Shown here: positions 32,045-43,740 of the stretch, piece by piece
Position numbering within the stretch: the first letter of the stretch is position 1
Layout: the number at the start of each line of letters is the position of its first letter
Assembly: GCA_012845835.1 (NCBI GenBank)
Contig: JABAKD010000007.1
Span: 13,642,011-13,706,010 of the forward strand
Reading direction: 5' to 3'
Source: Undaria pinnatifida
Taxonomy: Eukaryota; Sar; Phaeophyceae; Laminariales; Alariaceae
Length of the DNA: 64,000 nt
Made by a program: the position numbers and the translations under genes
The notes under the pieces: generated by a model
Databases searched by the model: none
What the model was told of the DNA's origin: nothing
What the model saw: the letters and a program-made list of their open reading frames with translations, nothing else

Positions 32045-32750
32045 CCTGCAAAGATGACTTTCGACTAAACCTTCGACCTCGCAGCTGGGCTGTTTATTGC
32101 CAGGTATCGTTTTTACACAACTAAAAATACACTTCAAGTTGTGAGATCGAAGAACTACGCCGAAACTCATATTTGCAAGCTGTGTGTGATGTTTCGATCG
32201 CGCGTATTACGGGGTGTGTCCGCGAGGTATCTGTCCTCATCTTCAAAGGATATCACAGTTCGGAGTGATCCCTCTATCCCTCTATCCCTCTATCCCTCTA
32301 TCCCTGTACAGTCCCCTCTATCCCGATATCCCTCTATAGCGCAGTAGGGGTTGCAGTTTTTCGGGCACATATCGCATCATATCGTGTTTATGGTCACGTT
32401 CCTGGCCGGTCGAGGTCCCTCAAGTGAGCGACTACTGGTGATTTCTGATCATTTTACCAGTACATATGTACTACCTGGTACGAAGTACTGTATCTGGTAT
32501 GTGGCTTAGCAATATTAGGACTACAATGATCGGAGTATCACACACAGCTTGCAAAGATGGGTTTCGACAAAATATTCGATCTCACAGCTGGAGTGTTTTT
32601 TTTTATACTATATACAGTATATAAGATGAGTTTCGACAAAATCTTCGATCTCACGGCCGGAGTGCATTTTTATTCTTATAATCTAATGTAGTCTATATGT
32701 ATAGTATACATTAACAGCGCATAGAAGTGCTGGTCGGGTCGCGCGAGGAA
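32045..32750. repeat. Cluster of dispersed-element ends and a TATCCCTC octamer run
   Basis: Element ends with GCAAAGATG...TTTCGACxAAAxxTTCGA lie at 32048-32100, 32545-32600 and 32625-32670. A (TCCCTCTA)n run is at 32270-32335. Confidence 0.6.
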
Positions 32751-32914
32751 ACGCCTTTGGAGCCCCAAACCCTCCGTATACTAATTCCAAGTAATTTGTC
32801 CCCAAAAACGAGTCGACAAAGGCGTTAACCCCTGTACAACTGGAAACCCGTTTTTGGGAACAAAATTACTTGAATTTAGTACGGGGAGGGGTTCAGGGGC
32901 TCTAAAGGGGTTAA
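32751..32914. mobile_element. Two ~80-90 bp MITEs head-to-head
   Basis: A reverse copy (32751-32828) and a forward copy (32824-32914) share their inner GGCGTTAACCCC junction, forming a large palindrome. The core ACTTGAATTTAGTACGGGGA appears forward in the right copy. Confidence 0.6.
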
Positions 32915-32994
32915 ATGCCTTTGGAGCCATGCTTCTGGTGAGATATTTTGCTCCTCGTGTCAGGAGCTGAGAAACTTCCGCTCCCCCCCCCTAC

Positions 32995-33118
32995 CGCAAG
33001 ATAACTCTTCGGTGGTCTCTCCCTTCGGTGGTCTCTCTCTTCGGTGGTCTCTCTCTTCGGTGGTCTCTCTCTTCGGTGGTCTCTCTACGGTGGTCTCTCT
33101 TCGGTGGTCTCTTTAGGC
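32995..33118. repeat. (TTCGGTGGTCTCTCTC)n 16-bp tandem repeat
   Basis: About seven units, with shortened ones at the right end. Confidence 0.9.
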
Positions 33119-33220
33119 ATCATCCACAAGCGAGTGACACATGGACGGGTGGAAAACAAAGCCCCGCGGGGGGCAACAACATCCCGTCGGCACAATAATA
33201 CCACTTTCGGCCACAAAATA

Positions 33221-33530
33221 GCCGGTCGCCCCGTTGGCGTATCAGGTTATCCTCGAGCCTGGTATAGGTCAGTTTCGTGAGTTCGAGTCTTCCCGAGTGC
33301 ATACTTGTATAAATCCGTAGGGACTTTTTCTTGGGCACATTTTTGACCTGCGGAAAGCGCGAGAGCGTGAGTTAGCAGCACTCGATGAAAATTTGACGAG
33401 CAGTGGGATTGCTGAACCCTGTGCGCGATATAAAAAATGAAGGCAAGAACCGGGGGGGGGGAAAGGGTCGACAACTGTGACCGCGGTTTGTCGGGAAGCT
33501 GGAAAGTAGAAGTGTGAAAAAAAAGAAAAG
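33221..33530 (+). mobile_element. tRNA-derived SINE, subfamily 1 (full length)
   Basis: Begins GCCGGTCGCCCCGTTGGCGT, has the B-box-like GAGTTCGAGTCTTCCC at about 33279, and ends in a GTGAAAAAAAAGAAAAG tail. The flanks (CCACAAAATAG on the left, GGTCCACGGGTAATGGGCAT on the right) are continuous in a neighbouring repeat at 33695-33750 that lacks the insertion, which fixes both ends. Confidence 0.75.
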
Positions 33531-33925
33531 GGTCCACGGGTAATGGGCATATGTAAGTACCGTTTTTAAATGTTTATCTTGAAACTACTCTGCTTGCCGG
33601 GCGCCGTCGCTCATCGCCGACACAGCAGTGACAAAAACCGATTTGTTATATATCATCGGTTTTTCCCTTAGATGCTGGCACAAATACGACATCCCGCCGG
33701 CAAAGTTATACCACTCTGGGCCACAAAATAGGGACCACAGGTAATGGGCATATATAAGTACCGTTTCCAAAGTTTGACCTTGAAAATGTTGTATTTTTCG
33801 GGAGCCCTAGCTCATATGTAGCCGACAGGATGACAAAAACCGATTTAGCGACAAAAACCGATCGTTTGTTCCTTATCGTTTTTTCGCCCAGATATTGCCA
33901 CAAATGCCCGAGCGGTCCCTATATT
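33531..33925. repeat. Two tandem ~185 bp units
   Basis: Both units start GGTAATGGGCATAT.TAAGTACCGTTT and contain GACAAAAACCGAT and GG(C)CACAAAATAGGGACC. The first begins right after the SINE. Confidence 0.7.
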
Positions 33926-35190
33926 GTGCCCCACACTGGCGAGATACTGCAGCGGCCTTCGCTACTAATAGGAACTCGCGCAGCAGTGCATTCGTAACTG
34001 CCGTCAATCACTATCATACTGTGTGAGTCGGTGGGGAGCAGAAAAGTCGAACACAGCGATGCAAGCGTAGCAAGCAGTAGCTACACAATGAATTGATTGA
34101 TTTCAATGATAATTATATTTATTAATGTTTAATATTTATTAAACTTATGAATCATAAATTATACCAGGTATTATATTATAAAATTGAAAATACACTCCAG
34201 CTGTGAGATCGAGGATTTTGTATATTATATATATATTTGTTCTTGTTAGTCTGGTGAGTTGGCGTGCATGTATTCCGCCCTCGTATTCATCGCGTTTGGC
34301 ATCGCACGGCCAACTCACCTTTGATGTATTTGCGATGTGTACGAGTACCTCTCTTTTGTAGCTCATGACCAACATTGTTCGCCTCTCTAGGAGCAGACAT
34401 CTCGGCGCGGAAACTCGGTGTGCTGGATGCAGATGCGTGTGGAAACACGCGTACCATGATAGGGGTAACACTTTTTCGGCTCGCGTATTAGCTGAATGAC
34501 GGATCTCCTTGAACGTTATGGGGCTTCTCAGGGGAAAAAACGACGAAAAAAACGACGAAAAGAACGGACGACTATGTCCAGTAGTTACCCTTCACGCGAA
34601 GCAATGCGGGCTCCTATAGTAGATTAGGTGAGGGCGATCTTACTGCTATTGGCTATTGAGGAAAGCCATCCCACGGTGGGAGTTGAGAAGATTCTAAGGA
34701 ATTTCTGAACTCCTAACTCGAGGAGGAGCTCAATTATTCATCTCACCCGAAAGATGGCTTCGAAGGCATTCGTTCTCGCAACCCGACCAACACTTCCATG
34801 CGCTATAGTCCTTAAGACACCTACACTCCAAAAAATAACATACTATTAATAACCGACGGTTTCACAATTGAGGAGCTCAACCGGTCAAAAAACGTTCGGC
34901 CAAAAAAGGTGCCCAGCTGCTACCACGGGATGACTCCGAACTCCAACGCAAGCAGATGGAGAAGACACGCGCATTACCCGCGCTGCCGCGTACTGCGGTA
35001 AGAACGCGAGCTCGCGCCATGACAAGAACGAGCTTGTAGTCTTGATTTGTCGCTGTGCACGGGACCCAAATCGGGTTAACCGGAATGTCATTCCTGTTTT
35101 GGTACAAGTACCGTGTATTGTTCGTTTCATACCTAGGCCATGGGATCGCTAGGTTACTGGACGCACGCTGCGATAGAGGCGGGCCTAGCA
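33926..35190. other. No recognisable gene
   Basis: Contains a dispersed-element end (34190-34225) and a copy of the CGCAACCCGACCAACA repeat (34690-34885). ORFs are unsupported. Confidence 0.4.
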
Positions 35191-35570
35191 CCTAGATTTT
35201 TATGCGGCTCCTACTCTCGGCCCAAAACCTCAATTTTGAGTAATATGGCAGTGAAACTTGATGAGCAGACTCGATTTTTATGAGGCTCATAGCCTGATGA
35301 GCTTCAATACTTTGCCCGAAAAACCAATTTTGACTAAAAATGAAAGTGAAACTTGATGAGTAGACTCGATTTTTATGAGGCTCCTAACCTGGTGAGCTTC
35401 AATACTTTGCCCGAAAACTCAATTTTGACCAAGTATGAAAGTGAAACTTGATGAGAAGACTCGATTTTTATTTTTATGAGGCTCCTGACGTGACGAGCTT
35501 CAATACTTCTTGGCCCAAAAACTCAATTTGGAGTAAAATGAAAGTGAAACTTGATGAGCAGACTCGTGGC
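35191..35570. repeat. ~95 bp tandem repeat, four units
   Basis: Units run from GATTTTTATGAGGCTCCTA through GAGCTTCAATACTTTGCCC to GAAAGTGAAACTTGATGAG. Confidence 0.85.
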
Positions 35571-37455
35571 CTACGTATAAAAACCAATATCGCAAAAACA
35601 AAGACTGATGTATTAAGGCGATTTTGGGCTAAGGAGCCCCGTCCTTCAGAAAAGATTTCAGCGAAAAAGTGCAACCTCTATCATATGGTAGCAACCGTGC
35701 ACTTTCACTGTCGCATTTTCTCAAAAATCAGCGCTCCTCAAGAGCGAAGTCCAACACATCAACACCAATGTCCATGTCACCTAACACGGCAATGTCTTCA
35801 TTGTGGCTCATCGCAGGATTAATGCTCATCAATACTCTTGATTAGGTTTTGATTCGTGAGAACTTACTTGAAACGGGCGACCGGAGTACTACGCAGCTGG
35901 CTAAGATGATATCGACCCTAAGTTTGTCGAACTCACAGCTGACGTCGATACAATAGCTTTGCACACAAAAACACCCGTGCTTTCGACGGGTCATGACCCC
36001 GCCGGCGATCGAATCAGGAGGTTTTCATAACCTTGCGGGTCAACTCGGGTTGGGTCAGGGGACGTTGGAAATATCACGGTTAGGATCTCGTCGGGTCAGG
36101 AGGTTTTCAAATATCACGGGTCGGGCCAGACGGGTCACTCTGACACCACCCGACCCGACCCGCCAAAATCTGACCCACGAAAAAAAAAATGAAGATACGG
36201 GTGCATCTATCTCCAGGGTAGCATGTGTCGAAATGTCGGTTCAATGTCAAGAACACACACATCGTTCTTGTTGGGAGATTCCGTTCGTCCGACTGGACTT
36301 TTTAGCTCATTATATTGTCCTTGCACTATTCTCGCGCCCCCTCCAAGTAATACCGACGAACTCAGATCCGAGGTCACATAGCGGGCCCTCCTTCCCCCTC
36401 CCCACTACGGTAAGTGCCTCAATTTTTATCGTGAGAAGAATTCAGCATGTTCTTCCGTCGTCGACACGTCTCCAATTGTGACGTCGAGACTACTACTGTT
36501 ACAGTAATAGGTCACGTGAGACTGGAACGGAGCCCCTATTGTTGTGGCGTCGTCGTGTATCAGAAAATCGCTTCGCTCCTAGCAAGAGGTCCAAAGAACG
36601 GAGGACAAACAGTTTTCGAGTACGAGCTCTGAAGCGTTACGAAGGGATCTCCTCTATATGAGAGGCATGTTCGTTCAGGGGACCTCACTTTCGAATGCAT
36701 ATTGATAACCTATTTTTCGTTTTGTTTGTGGCTTTCCGCAGCATCACGGGCTGGTCGATTCTTCTGCTTTCCGCAGGATGCGTTTTTTGCTGCTGCACGT
36801 AGCCGTAACATATAATAGCTATACGACTACGTTCCCGCCCCATTGGCGGAAACGCTTTGGGTGCATTAGTCGTAGCTTTTCACTCTTTCGGCACTTTTTC
36901 GCTGCCGCGGATGTGGTCTGCCCACAGCGGGAACTAAGTGTGCTATCGTACGTTTTGGTATGGCGCTTTTTTACTAATATCACCAGCTGCTCTTCTTCTA
37001 CTCTCAGTTTTAAGGTTCTGTATAACCACCGCAAAATAACACAAGTCCCCAGCGGTATAGGGTAAAATATGTTTCTCATAAGAACCCAATGCAAAATATG
37101 TACGTAACGCACACGAGTAGGCTACCTACTCCGTCAGGTTGATCTGGGCCTGGTTACGATAGTTCTTTGATCGCCCTCTTTCTTATTATTATAAAAATAA
37201 AAACACTAGTCTACTATCAAAACAAGCATCCGAAGGGAAACCTTGTATATATGGTATATACTTTTTACGGGTGAGTTGATTTGTGGCTTGCGGGTTCTCT
37301 ACCCAGAAATATCCATGGAGGCTGTCTGGAATAGCAAAAACAATCGGCTATTCGGCGACACGCACCTTCGATCGTTCAGTAGTAGCAAGAGCTTCCACCT
37401 GCAGGGAGTGCAGGGGTCTGGCGTTTCGGATCCGCGCTTTCGTTTGCGTATTCCC
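35571..37455. other. Repeat-bearing spacer with a GGGTC-family copy and a SINE body
   Basis: A dispersed-element end lies at 35903-35950. A copy of the GGGTCAGGAGGTTTTCAAATATCACGG family is at 36030-36180. A reversed SINE body without a clear head is at 36275-36480. No gene is assigned. Confidence 0.5.
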
Positions 37456-37466
37456 TGGTAGTGCGT

Positions 37467-37701
37467 GAGATGAGCGTTTGAAGAGCTTGAGGATCAAGTG
37501 CGCACCGCCCGACGCCTGATGCAGAGCGCCAGAAATCACTCGTCGGCCTTCATTCAATCAATACAGGCGGTTGAGCGCGCCTTTGCATTGCATCAAGAGC
37601 AGAAGAGAGATCGCTTCGGAACAGTAGCGATCGACGCCCACCGCATGTTCCATCATGACTCAACAACAGCACTAACAACCCGAGCATCAGGCCCGGGGTG
37701 A
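37467..37701 (+). CDS. Possible exon or ORF, helical and basic, unknown function
   Basis: An open frame of 77 codons follows a TGA: FEELEDQVRTARRLMQSARN, then FIQSIQAVERAFALHQEQKR, then TVAIDAHRMFHHDSTT, ending in a TGA. The amphipathic Glu/Arg/Gln-rich pattern looks like a coiled coil or four-helix segment. No acceptor is obvious at the 5' edge, so it may be a fragment. I do not recognise the family. Confidence 0.3.
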
Positions 37702-38809
37702 ACCTCCGCTGGCCTGCCACATATACAGGGAGTACACAGGAACTCGCGTACCCACCCGGTAGACCCAAGTAGCCCACTCCAAAAGTTAACTCGCACTACG
37801 AGGGGTGCCCGGGGATTGGGACAGCATACACCCCGCATCAAAAATGGTCAGAATGGAAAACTTACCGGACCACTGCTGTGATCGCAGGACGAAAAAGGCT
37901 GTCCGGACGCCCTCGCTGCACACTAATTATGACAAATATTTTTTTTATGCAGACTGAACTCCACAGATGTCTGGCGTTGACCCCTCATTGCGGGTTGCAC
38001 AGCAGTTTCCGTGCGCCGAACAAGGCTGAACGTGTTAGTCCTGTTGACCCTGGCATCAGCAGGGGAGTCACCGACCTGTATCCTTCACGAGGGTATGGTA
38101 CACACACCCCGTAACACGCGCGATCGAAGTATCATACGCAGCTTGCAAAGCGGCGTTTTGATAAAATTCCTTTTCGGCCGATCTCACAGCTCAAGTAGAC
38201 TATTCGCATTGATTCATTTTTTCAAATATGTACCTGGTATAGACTATTGTTATTGTTCGAATGTAGTTTTGCGGGTAGTTTTCGGGTAGTTTGCTTTTTT
38301 TTTCTCCACCCGCCGGAGAATGATAAAAAAGAAGAAAAACATGTGCCCTAGCCATGACACGCTATGTGCGATGGAGGTACGTATGATACCGGTATGATAG
38401 CAATGGAGGCCAAACATATGTGTTGTGTGAAAGCAGGGGTTCCTCAACAACCGAAGAATCCAATACGAGAGAGCCTACGAGGTACCACGTTTTCGACAAC
38501 ATGATTGACACACACTGCTGTGTACGAAACGAAGGGGGTTTCACCGTGCATTGGTTGAAGCATTTCATTGGGGTGGGGTTAGGGTAAGGGTATATATAAT
38601 TTAAAGAGTATGTCAACCATGTTGTCCAAAAAGCGGTAAGGCACCCTCGAGTATCACCCACCATCATTGGCATCCCTTTGGTGTTTGACTATTAATAGTC
38701 GACGTATACGCGAGCCGTGGTGGTGCTCATCGCGTTGCGCTGACATTTTTTTTTTTTTTTTCTTCAAGCATGTTGTTGACATTGTTGTTGTTGTTGGTTG
38801 TTGTTGTTG
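37702..38809. other. No recognisable gene
   Basis: Contains a dispersed-element copy (38050-38190) and a CCGCCGGAGAATGA head resembling the 39.4 kb element (38300-38335). Confidence 0.4.
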
Positions 38810-38872
38810 TTGTTGCTCTCACATTAACCCGCAAAATCAAGTTCTTGGTCACAGAACAGGCTCTATTCACTC

Positions 38873-39550
38873 TTTTTTTTCTTCTTTTTTTTTTTTCATC
38901 CCATTTATTTTCCTCGCGCACTTCTCTCGCGCTCCCTCCCAGTAGTAACTCAGATCCGGGGTCACATGGCGGGCTCTCTCCTCCCCCCTCCCTTCTAGGG
39001 TGCGTGCCTTCATTTTTATCGCGAGAAGAATTCAGCGTTTTCTTCCCTCTTCGACTCGCGTCGAATTGCACCAACCCACGCTGCTAGACGCTCTCAGCCG
39101 AGCTGATTACTATTACTTTTTCATTTTTTGCACATAAAGTCAAATATCAACACGGTGGGAATCGAACTCAAGGGTCAACGCAAGTCCCACACTACCCGGA
39201 AAGATGACATTCCGGGTGGCTATCTCCACCGAAACTGACCCTCAGGGGACAGGCCGGGTCGACATACACACGCACCCGTATACAACGACAGCTTGCGCTG
39301 CCGGGGTTGTAACGAAGACCACTGATAGGGACAGCTCACACTATACCTACAATGGGACTCGAAGGGTGCGCCAGCTAGCGTTGGGCTGCGAAAGCAACTG
39401 AGTTAAATCGACACACGACGCGTATGAAAATACGCGGAAGTGTGGTGAGCTAAAGCTTTATTTTTCCCCATCCGCCGGAGGATGAAAAAAAAAAAAAAAA
39501 AAGAAGCTAGTAACATTCGAGGGTAACCACTAGATCACCGGGGCGACCGG
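38873..39550 (-). mobile_element. tRNA-derived SINE, subfamily 2, itself interrupted
   Basis: On the minus strand the head GGTCGCCCCGGTGATCTAGT lies at about 39530-39549 and the B-box piece TTGAGTTCGATTCCCACC at about 39152-39170. The body (GCGTGGGTTGGTGCAATTCG) and the A-rich tail end at about 38873. The head and B-box piece are separated by the element at 39187-39510. Confidence 0.6.
39187..39510 (-). mobile_element. Element nested inside the SINE
   Basis: On the minus strand it starts with a T-run then CATCCTCCGGCGGATGGGGA, contains AGCTCACCACACTTCCGCG, and ends with the CCACCCGG/CCGGGTAG hairpin and TGTGGGACTT. It is the same family as 13270-13500. Confidence 0.55.
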
Positions 39551-39754
39551 ATATATATGCTCTGGAGTGAAAGAACACTACAGGGCAAAAAAAAACAAAA
39601 CAAAAGTGGTGCACGCATATATCATACAGGCTGAAGCAATTCATGCATCCGCCAAAAGATATATAAAAAAAAATCGGAAGTCAGCCGACGTCGTGTCAGG
39701 CCCATACTAGTATACACACGTTTAAATACTCGCACATGAAACCGACTACATACA

Positions 39755-41045
39755 CCGCATACCGGCTACCCCTCTTTGCACGACGCACTTGCTAATAATA
39801 ACGTGCACGACTTGTACCGCCTCCAGAACCACACACCCAGAAACCCATTTCGACACGTGAACCAGCAGCGCAAAACACCACAGCGTAAGACCATCGCACC
39901 AGGCCACACAGCATGTGCGCAAAAGCAGACAACACAGCAGACCACACAGCAGACACGCAAACCACACAGCAGGCATGTCCCTGATGGATTTTGCCGGGAG
40001 AATCACGTCGTCAAGCGTTTTTTTTTTTTTTTTGCCCATTCCCATCATTCCGTTTACTTTTATTTTACAGCATGTCGCGTGCATACGGTTTTTTTTCCGT
40101 GCGCTGTGACTGCTCTGTCCATATATCGCATATGACAAGAGCAAGTGCCGTCTCCGCATGCGCCTGGTTTCCCGTCTAACACCCGCCTGCCTGGGTGATG
40201 TGTGGTCAGTCCAGGGTCAAAATTGAAAAATCTCAGAACTCCGATGAGGTGGATGCTTTTCGGGTTGGCATGTTTCGTTTGGGAGACAGACCATGCCAGG
40301 TTTCTTGCAAAAAAAAAACGGCGGCGGCGGGCGGCGGCATAACGCAGCGCAGGAACACAAACAGGCACAGACCAAGATATATACGTAGTACACGGCACTG
40401 CCCGCGCATGTACCGCTCCCAGGCGGGATTGGTCGCCGTACCGACCATGGGGATGATGGTGGACCACCAGGTGGTGGTGGTGGCAGTGATGGCTTGACGG
40501 CTGCAATGCCTTGCTGGCTGCTGCTTGCTGTTGCTGCTAAGCGGCAACTGCTGCTGGGTACAACAGTAGTACAACACAATGATGGATTGAATTATACTCC
40601 GCGCAACAATTAGAGGGAGTACGCGAGCACGACTATTTACGAGTGCTTCATCATGTCGGCACCCCACAGCAATAAATTATCGCGAGTATAATTCGAGGGA
40701 GAAGGCAAACACACCTACCGCCTGCCGTATAATCGCCCATATACGTGTACGCATCCTCTCTACATCGGCAACACTGCTGTTACTCTGTGAATGCACGACC
40801 ATTCTCCCGGCAAAATCCATCAGGGACATGCCTGCCGTGTGGTCTGCGTGTCCGCTGTGTGTGGTCTGCTGTGTTGTCAGCTTTTGCGCGTGCTATGTGA
40901 CCTGGTGCGATGGTCTTATGCTCTGTGGTGTTTGCGCTGCTGTTTCAAGTGTCGAAATGGGTTTCTGGGTGTGTGCTTCTGGAGGCAGTTCGCGTCGTGC
41001 ACGTTATTATTTGCAAGTGCGTCGTGCAAAGAGGGGCAGCCACCG
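39755..41045. mobile_element. Element with ~245 bp terminal inverted repeats
   Basis: 39767-40004 is the reverse complement, with scattered changes, of 40794-41040. Shared landmarks include CCCCTCTTTGCACGACGCAC at the outer end and GGGACATGCCTGC with TCTCCCGGCAAAATCCATCA at the inner end. The 790 bp between has no transposase-like ORF. It is best called a foldback or non-autonomous DNA element. Confidence 0.7.
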
Positions 41046-41109
41046 CATGCCACCCAACCGACGTACACATACGAGGAGAAAAAAAAATATACCTGGTAGG
41101 GCTCCTCAA

Positions 41110-41305
41110 GAGCGAAGACGCCAGGAGACAGTCAGTCGACGAAAAACGTGCAGCGGTCAAGGGTGTCAAACCAAGCGTTTAACACTAAAACCTAGTAGTC
41201 TGACGTTGGTCAAGGTAATTTGGTCGAAAATTGCCGTCTAGACAGGTCAAGGGCTGAAAGTGCCGTCTCCTGACATCTTTGCTCAAGAGATCACCGTAAA
41301 AAAGC
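41110..41305. mobile_element. GTCAGGAGACGG MITE, copy A
   Basis: The left end GACGCCAGGAGACAGTCAGTC and right end GTGCCGTCTCCTGACATCTTTGC are inverted. The interior has CTAGTAGTCTGACGTTGGTCA. Same family as 41770-41945 and 45540-45715. Confidence 0.65.
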
Positions 41306-41769
41306 AGGCGCACCTGTTTCGTGACACCCGTCCAAACATCATACGTACGTCAAGAGAGCACCCAAAATAAATAGGCGCACCTGTTTCGTACACGCGCCCA
41401 AATATCATACGTTCGTAATATGAAGCAAAAGCAGCACACCTCGGGCAGATAATCTATACGATCTATCCCTACTTGACGAATTAGATCTTCCAAAGATCTT
41501 CCACGGAAGATATGTATGGTGTAGCTCATGTTATCCGGCGGGAGCCGTACGATCGGCAAGATCTAGCGCGTGCTTCCTGGGCTGGATCCGTACTTTCTGT
41601 ATACAGACCCTACACAGCAGTAGTAGAGCATCTCACAATAATGGCAGATACAAGATCGACTGCAGATTATCTGTAGGATCCATATGGTCTAGATCGTGAT
41701 CTATCCCCACGAGGTGTGAAAGTGGTGAAAGGTTACGCAAGATTCTGCGTGAGGGTATGTACGTCCCAA

Positions 41770-41945
41770 GAGCAAAAATGTCAGGAGACGGCACTTTGAC
41801 CCCTTGACGGACGGCAAATTTCCAATAATTTACCTTGGCTGACGCCAATTACTAGGTTTTACTGTGTAAACGTTCGATTTGACACCCTTGACCGCTGGAC
41901 GTTTTCCCTTCACCGACCGTCTCCTGACATCTTTGCCCCAGAGTA
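41770..41945. mobile_element. GTCAGGAGACGG MITE, copy B
   Basis: From GCAAAAATGTCAGGAGACGG to CCGTCTCCTGACATCTTTGC. The interior AATTACTAGGTTTTACTGTG matches copy C. Confidence 0.7.
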
Positions 41946-43740
41946 GTCACTATTTTAAGATTTTGCAGCAAAACCGAACAGCGCCCGCGAGATTCACGGC
42001 AACCGATTGGTGGCGGGAGGGTTTCTTCACGTCTGGGAGTGTTGCTTCATACCAGCACGCTGGAGGCCCACGAGGGTACGGGTGCACATGGGATGAATTA
42101 GGACTCACGGCGGGGAGCATATGTGAACGCCGCGTAGGGCTAGCCCGCGGCAGGAGCCACGCGGTACCGCCATGGTCTGACCAGGAGGCTCGCGAAGCAA
42201 AAAACTGGGTTTCGAAGGCTCGCGAGGCAAAAAACGAGGATCTGCTCTGGCAATACCCCCCCCCTTTTGTTCCCCGCCCAGTTCGTTCAAACTCCCCACT
42301 TACAATTGAAATCGGCCAGAGTAATAAACACTTCTAAGCAATATCTTTTTAGCCATCCATGACGTAGCTTTCATTCATCCCCCCTCCCCCCTCCAACGCC
42401 CCCTCCTTCCCCACACCCCGCACGATCGCTTAGACCCAGCACCCCGCGTATAGCAAGCCCCTACATATATGATTAATACGCGCAATCGGAGGATCACACA
42501 CAATGTTGCGAAGATCAGTGTCGACCAAATCCTCGATCTCATAGCTGGAGTGTATTTTAATATTATATGTGACCTAAACCTCTTGAAAACCCTTCCCACC
42601 TCAGCCCACCCCCCCCCCTTTTTTTTTTTCCTCGATCTCTCTCGCTCAAACGCCCCACCTAATATCAAAACCCGCCAGAGTAACAAACACTTCCACGCCC
42701 TGGATATCGCCTCATTATCTTTTTAGAGCCGTCCATGCCGCTGCTGCAACTCCCCCCCCCCCCCACCCCCAACGCCCCCTCCTTCCCCAACACCCGCACC
42801 ATCGCCTAGATCTAGCACCACGCGTAAAGCAAACCCCTACATCTATGTGACCTAAAGCCCTCCCCCTCCCCCTCCCCTACAAGAAGGATTTGAAGTTTCC
42901 ATGCACAAATTGAGCTGCCCCACCTGTCCCTCCCCCCCTTCCCCCCTCCCGCCCCCTTTTTGATCAAAATCAGGCCCCCACGTCCTTCAAAACTCCGCCC
43001 TTCCCTCGCCGGTTATTCGACTTACAGGATTCCCTTGATAAACTGATGATGCATTTCCTTCCACAGCTGTCAGATTTTGTCCCCCTCGGAAACGGGTTTT
43101 ATAGGTTCCGCGCGACAGACTGACGATCACTCTGTTGACCCTGATAGCTACACTGTAGTTGCAAGGGGAGTCGCCGACCTACATCCTTAATGAGGACACA
43201 CAACCCGTAATACGCGCGATCGGAGTATCACACACAGCTTGCAAAGATGAGTTTCGACAAAATATGCGATATCACAGCTGGAGTGTATTTTAATTTTGAT
43301 AATATATTTTCTGGTACAAGTGTGGCACCGATGTTCGCAGAAGTTTCCGTAGTCTTCGTCGAGCCGCCAGGGCAGAATCGCAACTTCTAGATCTGTCCCG
43401 ACGGCGCCACTTGGATGGCTATCACCGCCTTCTGTGAGGCTTGCCTGTTGCTTTGCGGTATGCAAAGCTGTTCTCTGTGTCAGGAGCAATCGCTGCCCAC
43501 GTGACAGTGCCCTAGAGGCGAGCTGTACGGTCCCGCCGCAAAAAAAGTCAGTAGACTGGTCTAAGCTATTACCTGGTATCTGTTTGGGTCAGTTGCCCAG
43601 AATTCACCAATAGACATCGGACACTATAATTGACCGTCGGCAAATAATGCGGAATCAAAGGATGCAAATGCATTTAGGATAACCCCCGTACCTTTGACGT
43701 CTCATCCTTGGCGGGGGCTGCCGCTGCCGCAACTCGCACT
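41946..43740. other. Spacer with pyrimidine-rich tracts and dispersed-element copies
   Basis: Copies of the CTTGCAAAGATGAGTTTCG element lie at 42490-42555 and 43150-43290. C-rich CCCCTCC tracts lie at 42380-42430, 42605-42620 and 42745-43000. No gene is seen. Confidence 0.5.

Larger units (their letters stand above)
38810..39720 (+). mobile_element. Dispersed element split by a SINE (outer layer of a nest)
   Basis: CTCACATTAACCCGCAAAAT...GTCACAGAACAGGCT (38818-38872) and GGTGCACGCATATATCA...GGAAGTCAGCC (39605-39690) are contiguous at 60205-60400. Here they are separated by 680 bp of inserted DNA. Confidence 0.55.

Noticed and set aside
32270-32340. Telomere-type repeat
   Set aside because: The unit is TATCCCTC/TCCCTCTA and short, and it does not match TTAGGG or TTTAGGG arrays.
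37653-37841. Minus-strand PAEVHPGPD as a 2A-like or LINE ORF2 start
   Set aside because: The match to NPGP-type motifs is partial, and the rest of the frame shows no endonuclease or RT motif.
38290-38340. Start of another nested element
   Set aside because: Only about 30 bp around CCGCCGGAGAATGA resembles the 39.4 kb element. That is too short to call a copy.
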